From Prevotella sp. (GTDB lineage: Bacteria; Bacteroidota; Bacteroidia; Bacteroidales; Bacteroidaceae), in assembly GCA_017458125.1 (NCBI GenBank), contig JAFTGB010000056.1, positions 1 to 64,000 on the forward strand: DNA of 64,000 nt. The letters are read 5' to 3'. The notes under the pieces were generated by a model, which ran no database searches, was not told where the DNA came from, and saw nothing but the letters and a program-made list of their open reading frames with translations. Numbering within the stretch: the first letter of the stretch is position 1; each line of letters starts with the position of its first letter. The position numbers were made by a program, and so were the translations under genes. Positions 8,894 through 17,298 of this stretch are shown here, piece by piece.

Positions 8894-10156
8894 ATGAAAG
8901 CACTGAAAATATCGTTTCTCCTCCTTTTCCTCCCTTTCCTTACGGTGTCTGCACAAACCAGCGACTCGCTGATTGTGCAGACACTGCGCAACAGCCACGT
9001 AAGGTTCACCGACAACAACAGCGTAGCCCTGCTCATGTCGGGTCAGGACAAGTTTGACGACATGTTCAAGGCCATACAGCAGGCCCGCAGCAGCATACAC
9101 TTAGAGTATTTCAACTTCCGCAACGACTCCATAGCCTCGCTGCTTTTCGACATCCTGCGCGAGAAACGCCGCGAGGGAGTGGAGGTGAGGGCCATGTTCG
9201 ACGGATTCGGCAACGACTCCAACAACCAGCCGCTGAAGCGGCGCCACTTGGAGTCGCTGCGCCGTGACAGCATCGACATCGTGGAGTATTCGCCCATACG
9301 CTTCCCGTGGGTTAACCACATCTTTGGCCGCGACCACCGCAAGATTGTCGTCATCGACGGCCAGATAGCCTATACGGGCGGCATGAACGTAGCCGACTAT
9401 TATATAAAAGGTACGGAGCAGGTGGGCGAGTGGCGCGACATGCACTGCCGCATTGAGGGCGACGCCGTCAACGACTTGCAGGCCATCTTCCTGCGCATCT
9501 GGAACCGCACCACGGGCCAGAACGTCAGCGGCATGAAGTATTACCGTGGCGGCACGCTGACCCGCTTCCACGGTCTGCGCCCCGACACCACGTCGACGGC
9601 TGGCCGCAAACTGGTGGGCATTATCAACCGCGAGCCTCATGTGACGCCTAAGATTATGCGGACGTTCTATATCAATGCCATCAATCAGGCGCAGGACTCC
9701 ATACACATCATCAACCCTTACTTTACGCTTATTCCTAAGGTGACCCGCGCACTGACGCGAGCCATCCGTCGTGGGGTGAAGGTTGAAATCATGCTGTCAG
9801 CCAAGAGCGACATTCCGCTGACGCCCGACTGTGCGCTGTATCAGGCCCACAAGCTGATGAAGCGTGGCGCTACGGTGTGGCTCTACGAACCGGGCTTCCA
9901 CCATTCCAAGATTATGATGGTGGACGGGCGCTACTGCACCGTGGGCAGTACCAACCTCGATGCACGCAGTCTGAAGTGTGACTTTGAGGAGAATGCCGTC
10001 ATCGTGGACGCGAAGACGACGAAGGAGTTGGACGACATGTTTGCCCGCGACCGCCAGAAGAGTTTCCGGCTGACCGATGAGTCGTGGGACCGTTTCCGCA
10101 CCCGCTGGCAGAAGTTCCGTGGCTGGTTTGCCCACCTGCTGCAGCCGTTCCTTTAA
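8894..10156 (+). CDS. Secreted phospholipase D-family protein (cardiolipin synthase-like)
   Basis: This 420-aa PLD-superfamily enzyme transfers or hydrolyses phosphatidyl groups and may act as a cardiolipin synthase or phospholipase. Two HKD motifs are complete: HRKIVVIDG with His148 and HSKIMMVDG with His337, each followed by the usual GS/GG-N stretch (YTGGMNV, VGSTNLD). Unlike classic Cls it has a cleavable-looking signal peptide (MKALKISFLLLFLPFLTVSAQ) instead of two membrane helices, so it probably works in the periplasm. It starts 4 nt after the regulator gene's stop and is likely in the same transcript. Its 3' end overlaps that of the opposite-strand TPR gene by 4 bp. Confidence 0.85.
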   Translation: MKALKISFLLLFLPFLTVSAQTSDSLIVQTLRNSHVRFTDNNSVALLMSGQDKFDDMFKAIQQARSSIHLEYFNFRNDSIASLLFDILREKRREGVEVRAMFDGFGNDSNNQPLKRRHLESLRRDSIDIVEYSPIRFPWVNHIFGRDHRKIVVIDGQIAYTGGMNVADYYIKGTEQVGEWRDMHCRIEGDAVNDLQAIFLRIWNRTTGQNVSGMKYYRGGTLTRFHGLRPDTTSTAGRKLVGIINREPHVTPKIMRTFYINAINQAQDSIHIINPYFTLIPKVTRALTRAIRRGVKVEIMLSAKSDIPLTPDCALYQAHKLMKRGATVWLYEPGFHHSKIMMVDGRYCTVGSTNLDARSLKCDFEENAVIVDAKTTKELDDMFARDRQKSFRLTDESWDRFRTRWQKFRGWFAHLLQPFL

Positions 10157-12297
10157 AGTGATGCCACTAATGCCGTCATCATCTTGATGTCGGTGTCGCT
10201 GATGCCCCGCCGCTGCAGCCAGTCGGTGTCCAGGAAGTGTGGGCTGTCGGCACTGACACCGCTCAGCTCGGCATACTTGTGCAAGCTGTCGGCGGCGTCG
10301 CTAATGCGCTCCATGAGCCACAGACAGCAGCCCTGGTTCTGGTAGTCCTCAGCCGTTGCCGTGTTGGCGGCCGTCAGTTGGCTGTAGTATTTGGCGGCCT
10401 GCTCCAGCTTGCCGCTGCACGTCAGCGCCCACGCCAGCACGCGCGTCACGTTGTCGTCGTCCTCGTGCTCGTAGTTCAGCTGGTAGAGCCATCGCAGTGC
10501 TTCTTCGTATTCCTCCATTTGTACCAGGCAGACGGCCTTGTTCAGCACGTAGCCCGTCTTGGGGTGCAGCAGTTGCAGACGGTCGTAGCAGGCCTCGGCC
10601 TCGTCGTGGCGCCCCGCCTTGAACAGTTCGCGGGCGTGGCCGGCCAGTGCGCGCTCGTTGTCGGGCTCTAAGCGCAGTGCCGCCGCGTAGTCGCCGCGCC
10701 ACAGGTAGTATTGTGCGTCGTGCATCGTCTCGGGGAAGGAGTCTAACAGCAGCGTCGCCGACGCGTTGAGCCGTTGCTTCCTCAGCATGGCCGTCACCTT
10801 GGGCTTGTAGGCCTCCAGGGGTGTGCCGCTGAACAGTGCAGAGGTGAAGAAGAGACAGAAGCCCAGCTCGCTCTTCGTCGTGTCGAAGGGGTTGCACAGT
10901 GCCGAGCGGTTGGGGAACAGGCGGAAGAAGCGGTAGAGGTCCATCAGGTAGCTGCGCCGCATGAATGTCGCCGACTGCAGCTCCTCCGGCTCTATCTCGT
11001 TGCCCAGCATGGCCTCGCCGCTGTTCACCATTTGCTTGAACTTGTCCGGCAGGTGGTTGAGCACCTGCTGGAAGGCCATGACGAACGAGTATTTGTCGCT
11101 GTCGCAGAAAGAGCCCCGCCGCAGCATCTTCTCCAGCATGGTGCTGCTGCCTGCGCGTTCCACAAACTCGCTGATGTCGGGGTGTTGCATGTAGAAGGGC
11201 ACCAGCCAGTTGCTGATGTCGTAGAAGAAGGGGAAGCGCTTCATCTGCGAGAAGCCGCCGAAGTAGATGTCGGCCCCCTGCTTCTGCATGTCTATCATGC
11301 GCTGGAAGCTGGACTCTAAGCGCTCCATGCGCTGCTCTGAGGCGTCGGGGTTCAGAACGTCCTCCAGCGGGTCTTCGGGAATTTCCTCCAAGCCGTTGCG
11401 GGTGATGCGGAAGTTGTTGTTTTTGATGAGGTCGGGCATGATTTCCTTCGTGATGGTCGTCGTGTCCTTCTCGGCGTTCAGCGTGTAGACCAGCTGCATC
11501 TGCAGTTCCGTCAGCTCGCTGCACACCGCTTCGTCCCGCAGCATGTCGGCCACCAGCGTGCGCTGCTCGGGGTAGACGCCGATGAAGTCGTCGTCCGAAC
11601 CAAGCACCCAGCCCACCAGGGCGCGCTGCCGCACCTGCTCGTCTGCCGACAGGCGGTAGACGTTGGTCAGTAGCCGGAACTTCACTATGTCGAAACGGTT
11701 CATCAGCGACAGCGCGACAGCCGACACTAACAGCTGCTGGTCGGTGCTGTCGACGGTGGGCGCCAGCAGCAGCTCCTGCATGGCCTCGCCGGTGCCGCCG
11801 GTCCACGCGTGCGACGTCAGTATGTAGTTGAACAGGGCGTTGACGTACTGCTGGTGGCGGCGGTACGTGTCGCGGCTCTTCTGCTTGCGCTGCTCCTCGG
11901 GCTCTAATTCCAGCAGGGCCACGTCGCTGACGAAACCCTCCAGCTCGCGCCGTATGTCGTCCATGGCCCAGCGGTAGCCGGGCTTGCGCGCGTTGATGTG
12001 GAGCATGGACAGGTAGGACGATGCTTTGATGTGGCGGAACACGGCGATGTTGGCACACAGCACGTAGACGCGCTGCAGCAGCCGTTGGTACTGCTGTTCC
12101 AACTGCGGGTCCCTGACGCCCTTCGTCCAGTAGCCGGCCATCAGCAGGTATTCGTCCTTGATGGCCCTCAGCTTTTCCGCCGTCTGCGGGTTGGGCCATG
12201 CGGCTAAGTAAGTCTCAGCCTCGGCAATGGCCAGTCCGGCGTTGCCCGTTATGATTTGTTGGAACATGCGTTCCAAGGCTATGTCTGTCGTTCCCAT
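10153..12297 (-). CDS. Large TPR-containing protein of unknown function
   Basis: This 714-aa, apparently cytoplasmic protein has no signal peptide. The C-terminal third has tetratricopeptide-like helices with the spacing of TPR repeats (ALAGHARELFKAGRHDEAEA, VLNKAVCLVQMEEYEEAL, LAWALTCSGKLEQAAKYY). The N-terminal part is helical with no motif I recognise. TPR arrays bind other proteins, but no partner can be named. It starts 10 nt after a lipoprotein gene on the same strand and is probably co-transcribed with it. The stop overlaps the end of the convergent phospholipase gene and no terminator hairpin is seen between them. Confidence 0.75.
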   Translation of the reverse strand: MGTTDIALERMFQQIITGNAGLAIAEAETYLAAWPNPQTAEKLRAIKDEYLLMAGYWTKGVRDPQLEQQYQRLLQRVYVLCANIAVFRHIKASSYLSMLHINARKPGYRWAMDDIRRELEGFVSDVALLELEPEEQRKQKSRDTYRRHQQYVNALFNYILTSHAWTGGTGEAMQELLLAPTVDSTDQQLLVSAVALSLMNRFDIVKFRLLTNVYRLSADEQVRQRALVGWVLGSDDDFIGVYPEQRTLVADMLRDEAVCSELTELQMQLVYTLNAEKDTTTITKEIMPDLIKNNNFRITRNGLEEIPEDPLEDVLNPDASEQRMERLESSFQRMIDMQKQGADIYFGGFSQMKRFPFFYDISNWLVPFYMQHPDISEFVERAGSSTMLEKMLRRGSFCDSDKYSFVMAFQQVLNHLPDKFKQMVNSGEAMLGNEIEPEELQSATFMRRSYLMDLYRFFRLFPNRSALCNPFDTTKSELGFCLFFTSALFSGTPLEAYKPKVTAMLRKQRLNASATLLLDSFPETMHDAQYYLWRGDYAAALRLEPDNERALAGHARELFKAGRHDEAEACYDRLQLLHPKTGYVLNKAVCLVQMEEYEEALRWLYQLNYEHEDDDNVTRVLAWALTCSGKLEQAAKYYSQLTAANTATAEDYQNQGCCLWLMERISDAADSLHKYAELSGVSADSPHFLDTDWLQRRGISDTDIKMMTALVASL

Positions 12298-12307
12298 TGT
12301 CGTCTTG

Positions 12308-13231
12308 TCACTTGTTCTTCAGCCACTTCTCGGCCCGTGCAACGTCCTGTTCGCGGGGGGCGGCTGCATGTTGGTATCTGATGCCCTTGGGCAGCGAGTC
12401 CACCACGTTCAGCTTCACGTTGCACGCTCGGGCGATGAGCTGACGGTACTTACGCGTACCATATTTATTAATAGAGTCGCAGCCCTGGTCGTAGGCCTTC
12501 AGCAGCAGCCGCAGCTGGCGGGCACGCTCGGGGCGCTCCATCTCCTTCTTGCGGAAGACCAGTGCGCCTAAGCGGATGTCCTCGCGCTGCGTGTCGTAGA
12601 CCACGTTGTGCTTCATCAGCCGTGCCTGCGTGGCCATGGGCTCGGGCAGCCACAGGGCGTCCATCGCGTTGTTCTGGAGCATCAGCAGGCGCACGTGGAC
12701 GTCGTTGATTTGCACCTTGAACACACGGTCGCTCTTCAGTTTCACCGAGTCCACGACGTGGTCGCTCAGCAGGTCGGTGGCCGACAGTCGTGTCATGGCT
12801 ATCATCTTGTCGTCCAACTGCTTCAGCTGGCGTATGCGCGAGTTGCGGTTGGCCGTCAGTTGCCAGTGGGCGGCGGTGGCTGCCGTGTAGGTCAGCTCCG
12901 TGCCGCGCCGCTCCATGCGCTTGGCCCTGACCAGATCCGAGAAGGCGCCCTCCACGCGGCCGCGCTCCAGCGCCGTGTCGCAGTCCATCTGCGCCGTGTA
13001 GTGCTTCAGCCGCACGCCGCCGTTCACGGTGTCCAGCAGTTGGTAGTGCTCGGCCACCAGCAGGGGCAGGCAGTCCAGCGTGGGCATGACGGCCACCTTC
13101 AGTGCCGCCGAGTCCTTGCGTGCTGCCTCCTTGCGTTGTTGGCGGGTGATGCGCTTCGTTTCTTCGTACGACTGTCCGCAGGCGGCAAGCAGCAGACAGC
13201 CTATCATGACCGTGGTGAGTATTTTCTTCAT
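12308..13231 (-). CDS. Substrate-binding-like lipoprotein (NMT1/THI5 or SsuA-like fold)
   Basis: The 307-aa protein begins with a lipoprotein signal (MKKILTTVMIGCLLLAACGQ, lipid Cys19) and should be anchored in an envelope membrane. The mature part resembles periplasmic binding proteins of the NMT1/SsuA group: LKVAVMPTLDCLPLLVAEHYQ at the start, a region like GAFSDLVRAKRM, and NNAMDALWLPEP, which fits the second lobe. No permease or ATPase gene is adjacent, so its ligand and transporter are unknown. ATG 13231 fits the lipoprotein signal and lies 8 nt from the -7 box, so the transcript may be nearly leaderless. The TPR gene follows in the same operon. Confidence 0.65.
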   Translation of the reverse strand: MKKILTTVMIGCLLLAACGQSYEETKRITRQQRKEAARKDSAALKVAVMPTLDCLPLLVAEHYQLLDTVNGGVRLKHYTAQMDCDTALERGRVEGAFSDLVRAKRMERRGTELTYTAATAAHWQLTANRNSRIRQLKQLDDKMIAMTRLSATDLLSDHVVDSVKLKSDRVFKVQINDVHVRLLMLQNNAMDALWLPEPMATQARLMKHNVVYDTQREDIRLGALVFRKKEMERPERARQLRLLLKAYDQGCDSINKYGTRKYRQLIARACNVKLNVVDSLPKGIRYQHAAAPREQDVARAEKWLKNK

Positions 13232-13239
13232 ACAGCGTG

Positions 13240-13270
13240 CAAAGTTACATTTTTTTTCAGAGACTTGCAA
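13240..13270 (-). promoter_or_regulatory. Promoter of the lipoprotein/TPR operon
   Basis: Minus-strand -33 TTG at 13270-13268, 20 nt, then TAACTTTG at 13247-13240. Only 8 nt separate the box from the start codon at 13231. Confidence 0.7.
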
Positions 13271-13336
13271 AAGTGGCCTTGACTTATTTGCTTTTCTTTG
13301 TTCAGCCTGATTGAGATGATGTAAGCCACAGGCGGA

Positions 13337-13999
13337 CTACTTCAGCAGTTTCGTGATTTGTTGCTCAGAGGCTTGGGGCAGCAGCTGACGCAAGTGTGCC
13401 AGCATCAGCCGGTGCGACTCCTCGGGAGTGTGCTCGCAGCGGCAGGCCTCTCTGCCCATCAGCTGCTCTGGAGTGGTGAGCAGCGACCAGCCCCAGCCGT
13501 ACTCGCGGTTGTGCTTGTCGACGGGGTAGACAAAGTCCTCGGTAACGATACGGCAGCCCATCTGCAGGCGGGTGATGTATGCGTCAAACCTGCTGCGCAT
13601 CTTCGGACCCGTAAAGCCGCAGGCGGCTCGAAGCTCCCGTGTAATCATGCTGCCTTGTTCCTGGAGTGTCAGCAGTATGGCTTCCTCAATGCTGCCCTCC
13701 TCGGGCTGAGGGTGCGTGCTGCGCCGGTAGTTGCAGAAGTCGGACCACCACGCTCTGCTGATAAAGCCGGCCTTTTGGGCGAAGAACTTGCCGTAGACGC
13801 AGTTGCCTTCGGTCACCACGGGACCTTTCCATTTCCATAGTGGCCAGTCCCACCCGCCGTCGGGGAAAACCACATAGCGGCAGTCCTCGTCAGTCATTTC
13901 CTCGGCCGAGTAACCACGTATGCCGCTGTCTAACAGGGGAAGAAACCCCATTTGCTGTATGGTCTGCATCAGGTCTATCTGATTGTGTATAGTCATCAT
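13337..13999 (-). CDS. AlkZ-related winged-helix protein
   Basis: About 220 aa, without a signal peptide. Motifs such as VFPDGGWDWPLWKWKGP, CVYGKFFAQKAGFIS and a later helix-turn-helix-like stretch (ITRELRAACGFTGPKMRSRF) recall the AlkZ-related proteins of Bacteroidetes. These are distant relatives of the AlkZ DNA glycosylases that excise alkylated or cross-linked bases. The catalytic QxQ motif of true AlkZ is not evident, so enzyme activity is doubtful. Two ATG codons are adjacent at 13999 and 13996 and either may be used. The gene is divergent from trmO across a promoter region of about 140 bp. The assignment rests on remembered family resemblance. Confidence 0.55.
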   Translation of the reverse strand: MMTIHNQIDLMQTIQQMGFLPLLDSGIRGYSAEEMTDEDCRYVVFPDGGWDWPLWKWKGPVVTEGNCVYGKFFAQKAGFISRAWWSDFCNYRRSTHPQPEEGSIEEAILLTLQEQGSMITRELRAACGFTGPKMRSRFDAYITRLQMGCRIVTEDFVYPVDKHNREYGWGWSLLTTPEQLMGREACRCEHTPEESHRLMLAHLRQLLPQASEQQITKLLK

Positions 14000-14088
14000 A
14001 AAAACGTCTGCTTGTCGGAAACCTTCTTTTTTGCTGCGAAGATACAAACTTTTTAGGGAAAAAGCAAGGGTTATTCCCGAAAAATGAC

Positions 14089-14096
14089 TACTTTTG
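14089..14096 (+). promoter_or_regulatory. -7 box upstream of trmO
   Basis: TACTTTTG at 14089-14096, 41 nt before the ATG at 14138, in the divergent region between the AlkZ-like gene and trmO. Confidence 0.55.
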
Positions 14097-14137
14097 CAGA
14101 AAGCATCGCCATAGGGTAGTGCATTCATTACAGAACA

Positions 14138-14806
14138 ATGGACATAGAACCGATAGCCTATTTCCGTTCGCCCTTCACGTCGAAGTTCGGCATCCCGAGG
14201 CAGAGCGGACTCGTCAGCGAGACACCGGGACGCATAGAGCTGACCGGCACTTACCGCCAGCCCGAAGGACTGCGCGGGCTGGAGGACTACGACTACCTGT
14301 GGCTCCTGTGGGGATTCTCCGAGAACGTGCAGGCTGCCAAGCACGCCACCGTGCGCCCGCCGCTTTTAGGCGGCAACGAGCGGGTGGGGGTGTGGGCCTC
14401 GCGCTCGCCGTTCCGTCCTAACAACTTAGGGCTGTCGGCCGTGCGCATAGCGCGTGTCTTGGCCAGCGAGTGTGCCGTGGAAGTGTTAGGCGCTGACCTC
14501 ATGGACGGCACGCCGGTGTACGACATCAAACCCTATCTGCCCTTCGCCGACAGCCACCCCGACGCGCGGGCCGGTTTTACCAGCGGGCGGCCGTGGCGGC
14601 AGCTGCAGGTGGTGATGCCGGAGAGCATGGCGACGTGCTTCACCCCGGAGGAGCTGTCGGTGCTGCGCCAGACGCTGGCTCTCGACCCCCGTCCGCACTA
14701 TCACGACGACGACGGACGCTCCTACGGCATGCCCTTCGGCGGCTACGACGTGCGCTTCCATGTCTCCGACGGTGTGCTGACGGTGGAAGCGTGGAGAAAA
14801 ATATGA
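14138..14806 (+). CDS. trmO: TrmO family tRNA methyltransferase (TsaA-like)
   Basis: This family methylates N6-threonylcarbamoyladenosine at position 37 of tRNA, using S-adenosylmethionine, to give m6t6A. The 222-aa protein has the typical N-terminal beta-barrel motifs: IEPIAYFRSPFTSKFGIPRQ at the start, LEDYDYLWLLWGF, and the signature SRSPFRPNNLGLSAVRI near residue 90. These are followed by DLMDGTPVYDIKPYLP and a C-terminal domain. Length and motif order match full-length E. coli TrmO/YaeB. It has its own promoter and is followed by a separate promoter for the histidine kinase gene. Confidence 0.9.
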   Translation: MDIEPIAYFRSPFTSKFGIPRQSGLVSETPGRIELTGTYRQPEGLRGLEDYDYLWLLWGFSENVQAAKHATVRPPLLGGNERVGVWASRSPFRPNNLGLSAVRIARVLASECAVEVLGADLMDGTPVYDIKPYLPFADSHPDARAGFTSGRPWRQLQVVMPESMATCFTPEELSVLRQTLALDPRPHYHDDDGRSYGMPFGGYDVRFHVSDGVLTVEAWRKI

Positions 14807-14836
14807 GGTATGGGCACAAAAAAGTGTAGGAAAAAC

Positions 14837-14867
14837 TTGGTTTCCTTGGATTTTCTTCCTAATTTTG
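14837..14867 (+). promoter_or_regulatory. Promoter of the orphan histidine kinase
   Basis: TTG at 14837-14839, 20 nt, then TAATTTTG at 14860-14867, 30 nt before the ATG at 14898. Confidence 0.65.
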
Positions 14868-14897
14868 CGGACGAAAACCCCGGTTAGTTGTACGATA

Positions 14898-15680
14898 ATG
14901 GAAAAGACTGTAATTATCATTCTTCTGCTGGTGCTCCTCGTGGTAGCATGCAGCATGCTATACAGGTTGTATAAGGAGATGCAGAAGCTCGGAAAGAACG
15001 ACCGCATGCAGAAGGCGTTCCTGCAGAACATCAACCACGAGATACGCGTTCCGCTGAAAGCCATCAAGACGCTGGCCGCCACCGTGGGGCAGGAAGACCT
15101 GTACCTGTCGAAGAACGAGAAGCGCAACATATCGGACCAGATGGTCTACAACTCGAACCTCGTGTCGACGCTGGTTGACGAGCTGGTCATGTTTGCCAAT
15201 GCCGACGAGACGGTGGCGCTGAAGGTGGAGTCGTTCAGCCCCAATGCCCTGTGTCGCCGCTGTCTGGAGGCCAACGTGCAGAACATCTACCACCGCAAGG
15301 CTGTCAAAATGCAGTTCCGCCGCGAACTGAACGACGAGTTCTTCATTCACAGCGACCGTCACCTGGTGGAGCTTATCATCAACAAGTTGGTGGTCAACGC
15401 GTGCCGCTTCACCGAAGAGGGTGAAGTGAGTGTGGGGTGCAATCTGGAGGAGTTTCCTGACTGTCTGACCATCAGTGTCAGCGACACTGGCGTAGGCATA
15501 CCCGAAAACAGGTTGGGCAACATCTTCACGTTCTTTGAGGAACCTGACGACGTGAAGGACGAGGCAGAGCTCGATCTCAGCATCTGTAGCAAGCTGGCCG
15601 AGAAACTGGGCGGCCGCCTCTACCACGATGCGGCACACCAGAAGGGAACGCGCATGATGCTGGTGCTGCCCCTGCGCTGA
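14898..15680 (+). CDS. Orphan membrane histidine kinase without a sensor domain
   Basis: The 260-aa protein has one N-terminal membrane helix (VIIILLLVLLVVACSMLY) followed directly by a kinase core. The H box NINHEIRVPLKAI carries the phospho-acceptor His. The ATPase domain keeps an N box (INKLVVNACRFTEEG), a G1 box (DTGVGIPEN), an F box (FTFFEEPDD) and a degenerate G2 region (LDLSICSKLAEKLGG). There is no periplasmic domain, PAS or HAMP, and no response-regulator gene nearby, so the stimulus and partner are unknown. I chose ATG 14898 because an upstream in-frame TTG lies inside the promoter. It converges with the DUF4230 pair 21 bp downstream with no visible terminator. Confidence 0.85.
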   Translation: MEKTVIIILLLVLLVVACSMLYRLYKEMQKLGKNDRMQKAFLQNINHEIRVPLKAIKTLAATVGQEDLYLSKNEKRNISDQMVYNSNLVSTLVDELVMFANADETVALKVESFSPNALCRRCLEANVQNIYHRKAVKMQFRRELNDEFFIHSDRHLVELIINKLVVNACRFTEEGEVSVGCNLEEFPDCLTISVSDTGVGIPENRLGNIFTFFEEPDDVKDEAELDLSICSKLAEKLGGRLYHDAAHQKGTRMMLVLPLR

Positions 15681-15701
15681 CGGGTCGTCACCACTACACC
15701 A

Positions 15702-16286
15702 CTATTGCTGCCAGCTGACGCTGACGTGCTCGAAACCCATAGAGCGCAGCATGCGGCGGAACTGAGCCTCGCCGTTCTGGCGCGCCGTCTCCATGTTCTC
15801 CTTCGTCAGACAGTGCTGAAGCATCTGGCGGTAGGCCTTACGGTAGAGTGCCGCACGGTCCTGCTGCGACCACTTACCCGTCTCGTAGAAGCTCTTGGTG
15901 CGCGCCTCGTCCATGAAGTCGCGGTCCAGCAGTTCCACCTTGGGCAGCGTAACACTGATGGAGTCGCCGTCGGCCGTTATCCAGCCCGGTTCCACTTGAT
16001 GCATGTTGATGCCGAGACGCACAGTGCCGTAGTAGATGCGCACAAGGTGGTCGTCCGAGAGCAGGCCCTTGCGCGTGGTGTCCACCAGTTCCTCGTTGGC
16101 AATGGCCAGAAACTCCCATTCGCCGATGTCTTTGATGCTGGTGATTTGCTCCGGGGTAATGTTGATGTTCTGGTCGACATCTACAGTCACTTCCGTCTGG
16201 CTGACCCGGCGGAAAAGCCATGTCACGCAACAGACGATGAGGGCGGCAGCCACGAGTAGGGCTGCTATTTTGTATTTTATCTTCAT
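15702..16286 (-). CDS. DUF4230 protein, downstream copy
   Basis: The 194-aa protein has an N-terminal membrane helix (IAALLVAAALIVCCVTWLF) and a conserved periplasmic domain with EWEFLAIANEELVDTT and LVRIYYGTVRLGINM. These match the DUF4230 proteins found widely in bacteria, and the family function is unknown. The start overlaps the stop of the next upstream gene by 4 bp (ATGA), so the two are translationally coupled. The upstream gene carries a second, divergent copy of the same domain. Confidence 0.75.
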   Translation of the reverse strand: MKIKYKIAALLVAAALIVCCVTWLFRRVSQTEVTVDVDQNINITPEQITSIKDIGEWEFLAIANEELVDTTRKGLLSDDHLVRIYYGTVRLGINMHQVEPGWITADGDSISVTLPKVELLDRDFMDEARTKSFYETGKWSQQDRAALYRKAYRQMLQHCLTKENMETARQNGEAQFRRMLRSMGFEHVSVSWQQ

Positions 16287-16945
16287 TTCTTCTCCAAACT
16301 TGAGTTGATGAGTTGCAGGATGTTCAGGTTCTTGCGGAAAGCTATGGTGATGTTCTCCTCGCGGTAGCCCATCTCCACCAGCATGGGTACCAGCACCTGG
16401 GCGGCATTAGCCTGAGCCGCCTCGTTGATGCCTAACTCGGGTATGGTGTTCAGAATGGCCTGACGCCCCTGCTGCTCGTAGGCCGTCAGCTCCTTGTCGG
16501 TGAAGTGCGAGCGCGTCAGTCCCACATACTCGCGCACCTTGTCGCGGTCTATCTTCGTGCTGGTCATCACCACCTGCGGGTCGGGCAGCAGAATGGTGAT
16601 GCGTTCGCCGTCGCGCTCGACGTTGTCTTCCGTGAACTGGCTGAAATCGATGTAGGCCTTCAGCGTGGCATCCATGGGGATGGCTATCTTGCGCTCGCCC
16701 AAGGGAAGGGCTATGTTGAAGTCGCGGGCCAGCAGGCTTCCCTTCAGGCGCAGCACGTCGTCATGGGTGACAATCTTGTGGATGTGGTACTCGGTCGTGT
16801 ATAGCCGCGCGCACTTCTGCACCTGCGTCACCAGATTGGGACGCTCCTTCGGCTGGGCTGTGGGCTGTGGCGACTCGTCGCTCCGGCACGACCAGCAGGT
16901 GCTCAGTACGAGGGCTAAAAGCCATGTTGACAGATAATTTCTCAT
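16283..16945 (-). CDS. DUF4230 protein, upstream copy
   Basis: About 220 aa. After an N-terminal hydrophobic export signal (MRNYLSTWLLALVLSTCWSC) comes a DUF4230-like region (LYTTEYHIHKIVTHDDVLRL, FNIALPLGERKIAIPMDATL) and a helical C-terminus. A lipidated Cys is possible, but the residues before it are not canonical. Start choice: a promoter-like TAAATTTG on the minus strand at 16974-16967 leaves almost no leader for the ATG at 16957, so ATG 16945 is preferred. It overlaps the second DUF4230 gene by 4 bp. The two proteins may form a heteromer, which is inference from coupling and shared domain. Confidence 0.7.
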   Translation of the reverse strand: MRNYLSTWLLALVLSTCWSCRSDESPQPTAQPKERPNLVTQVQKCARLYTTEYHIHKIVTHDDVLRLKGSLLARDFNIALPLGERKIAIPMDATLKAYIDFSQFTEDNVERDGERITILLPDPQVVMTSTKIDRDKVREYVGLTRSHFTDKELTAYEQQGRQAILNTIPELGINEAAQANAAQVLVPMLVEMGYREENITIAFRKNLNILQLINSSLEKK

Positions 16946-17013
16946 ATTTTTCGTCATTATTGGCCACAAATTTAGCTAAAAAAACTCAAAATGTGCCGAA
17001 TTATCGAATTTAT

Positions 17014-17044
17014 TTGATGCAATATCATAACTTTCGTAACTTTG
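17014..17044 (+). promoter_or_regulatory. Promoter of the candidate small RNA
   Basis: TTG at 17014-17016, exactly 20 nt, then TAACTTTG at 17037-17044. The predicted transcription start is near 17051. No protein gene begins before a strong terminator at about 17170-17207. Confidence 0.75.
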
Positions 17045-17050
17045 CAGCGT

Positions 17051-17207
17051 TTGAATGCTCAAAAAGCATCATAGTGATTTAGGTTAACATAGTGTTTTTT
17101 AAAAAGGAGACAAGTGTGTCTTAAAAGTCCAATGGGATTATTCCTTATGTAAGGAGATTCTCAGGAGACGAGGTTCCGTGCCAGTGATGGTGGGGGACCT
17201 CTTTTTT
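17051..17207 (+). ncRNA. Candidate small noncoding RNA
   Basis: A promoter and an intrinsic terminator bracket about 156 nt with no credible reading frame. The RNA could fold into a row of short hairpins: ATGCT/AGCAT near the 5' end, AGACA/TGTCT (about 17108-17121), CCTTA/TAAGG (about 17143-17154), and the terminator. AGGAGA occurs three times (17105, 17152, 17163). The next gene has its own promoter at 17228-17258, so this is not simply its leader. It might belong to a described family such as Bacteroidales-1, which also runs from a Bacteroidetes promoter to a terminator, but I cannot match it from memory. Exact ends are estimates. Confidence 0.6.
17170..17207 (+). terminator. Intrinsic terminator of the small RNA
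   Basis: GAGGTTCC at 17170-17177 pairs with GGGACCTC at 17194-17201 (one G-U pair), with CCA/TGG also able to pair in the loop. Six T residues follow. Confidence 0.85.
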
Positions 17208-17227
17208 GCGGGCTGCGGCCGGAATGT

Positions 17228-17258
17228 TTGGCGGTGTCAGAATAAATTAGTATCTTTG
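17228..17258 (+). promoter_or_regulatory. Promoter of the nucleotidyltransferase/SNF2 operon
   Basis: TTG at 17228-17230, 20 nt, then TATCTTTG at 17251-17258, 40 nt before the ATG at 17299. Confidence 0.75.
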
Positions 17259-17298
17259 CCCACTGTTACGTAATAACCTGTAAAGACATCAACAAGAC

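Noticed and set aside
10349..12199. 616-codon open frame overlapping the TPR gene in another frame of the same strand
   Set aside because: It is Arg/Ala/Gly-rich as expected from an out-of-frame reading of GC-rich DNA. The TPR frame has real repeats and a start next to its operon partner.
17051..17207. Riboswitch or attenuator leader for the nucleotidyltransferase gene
   Set aside because: A separate promoter at 17228-17258 lies after the terminator, so the gene does not depend on this transcript; a small RNA is the simpler reading.
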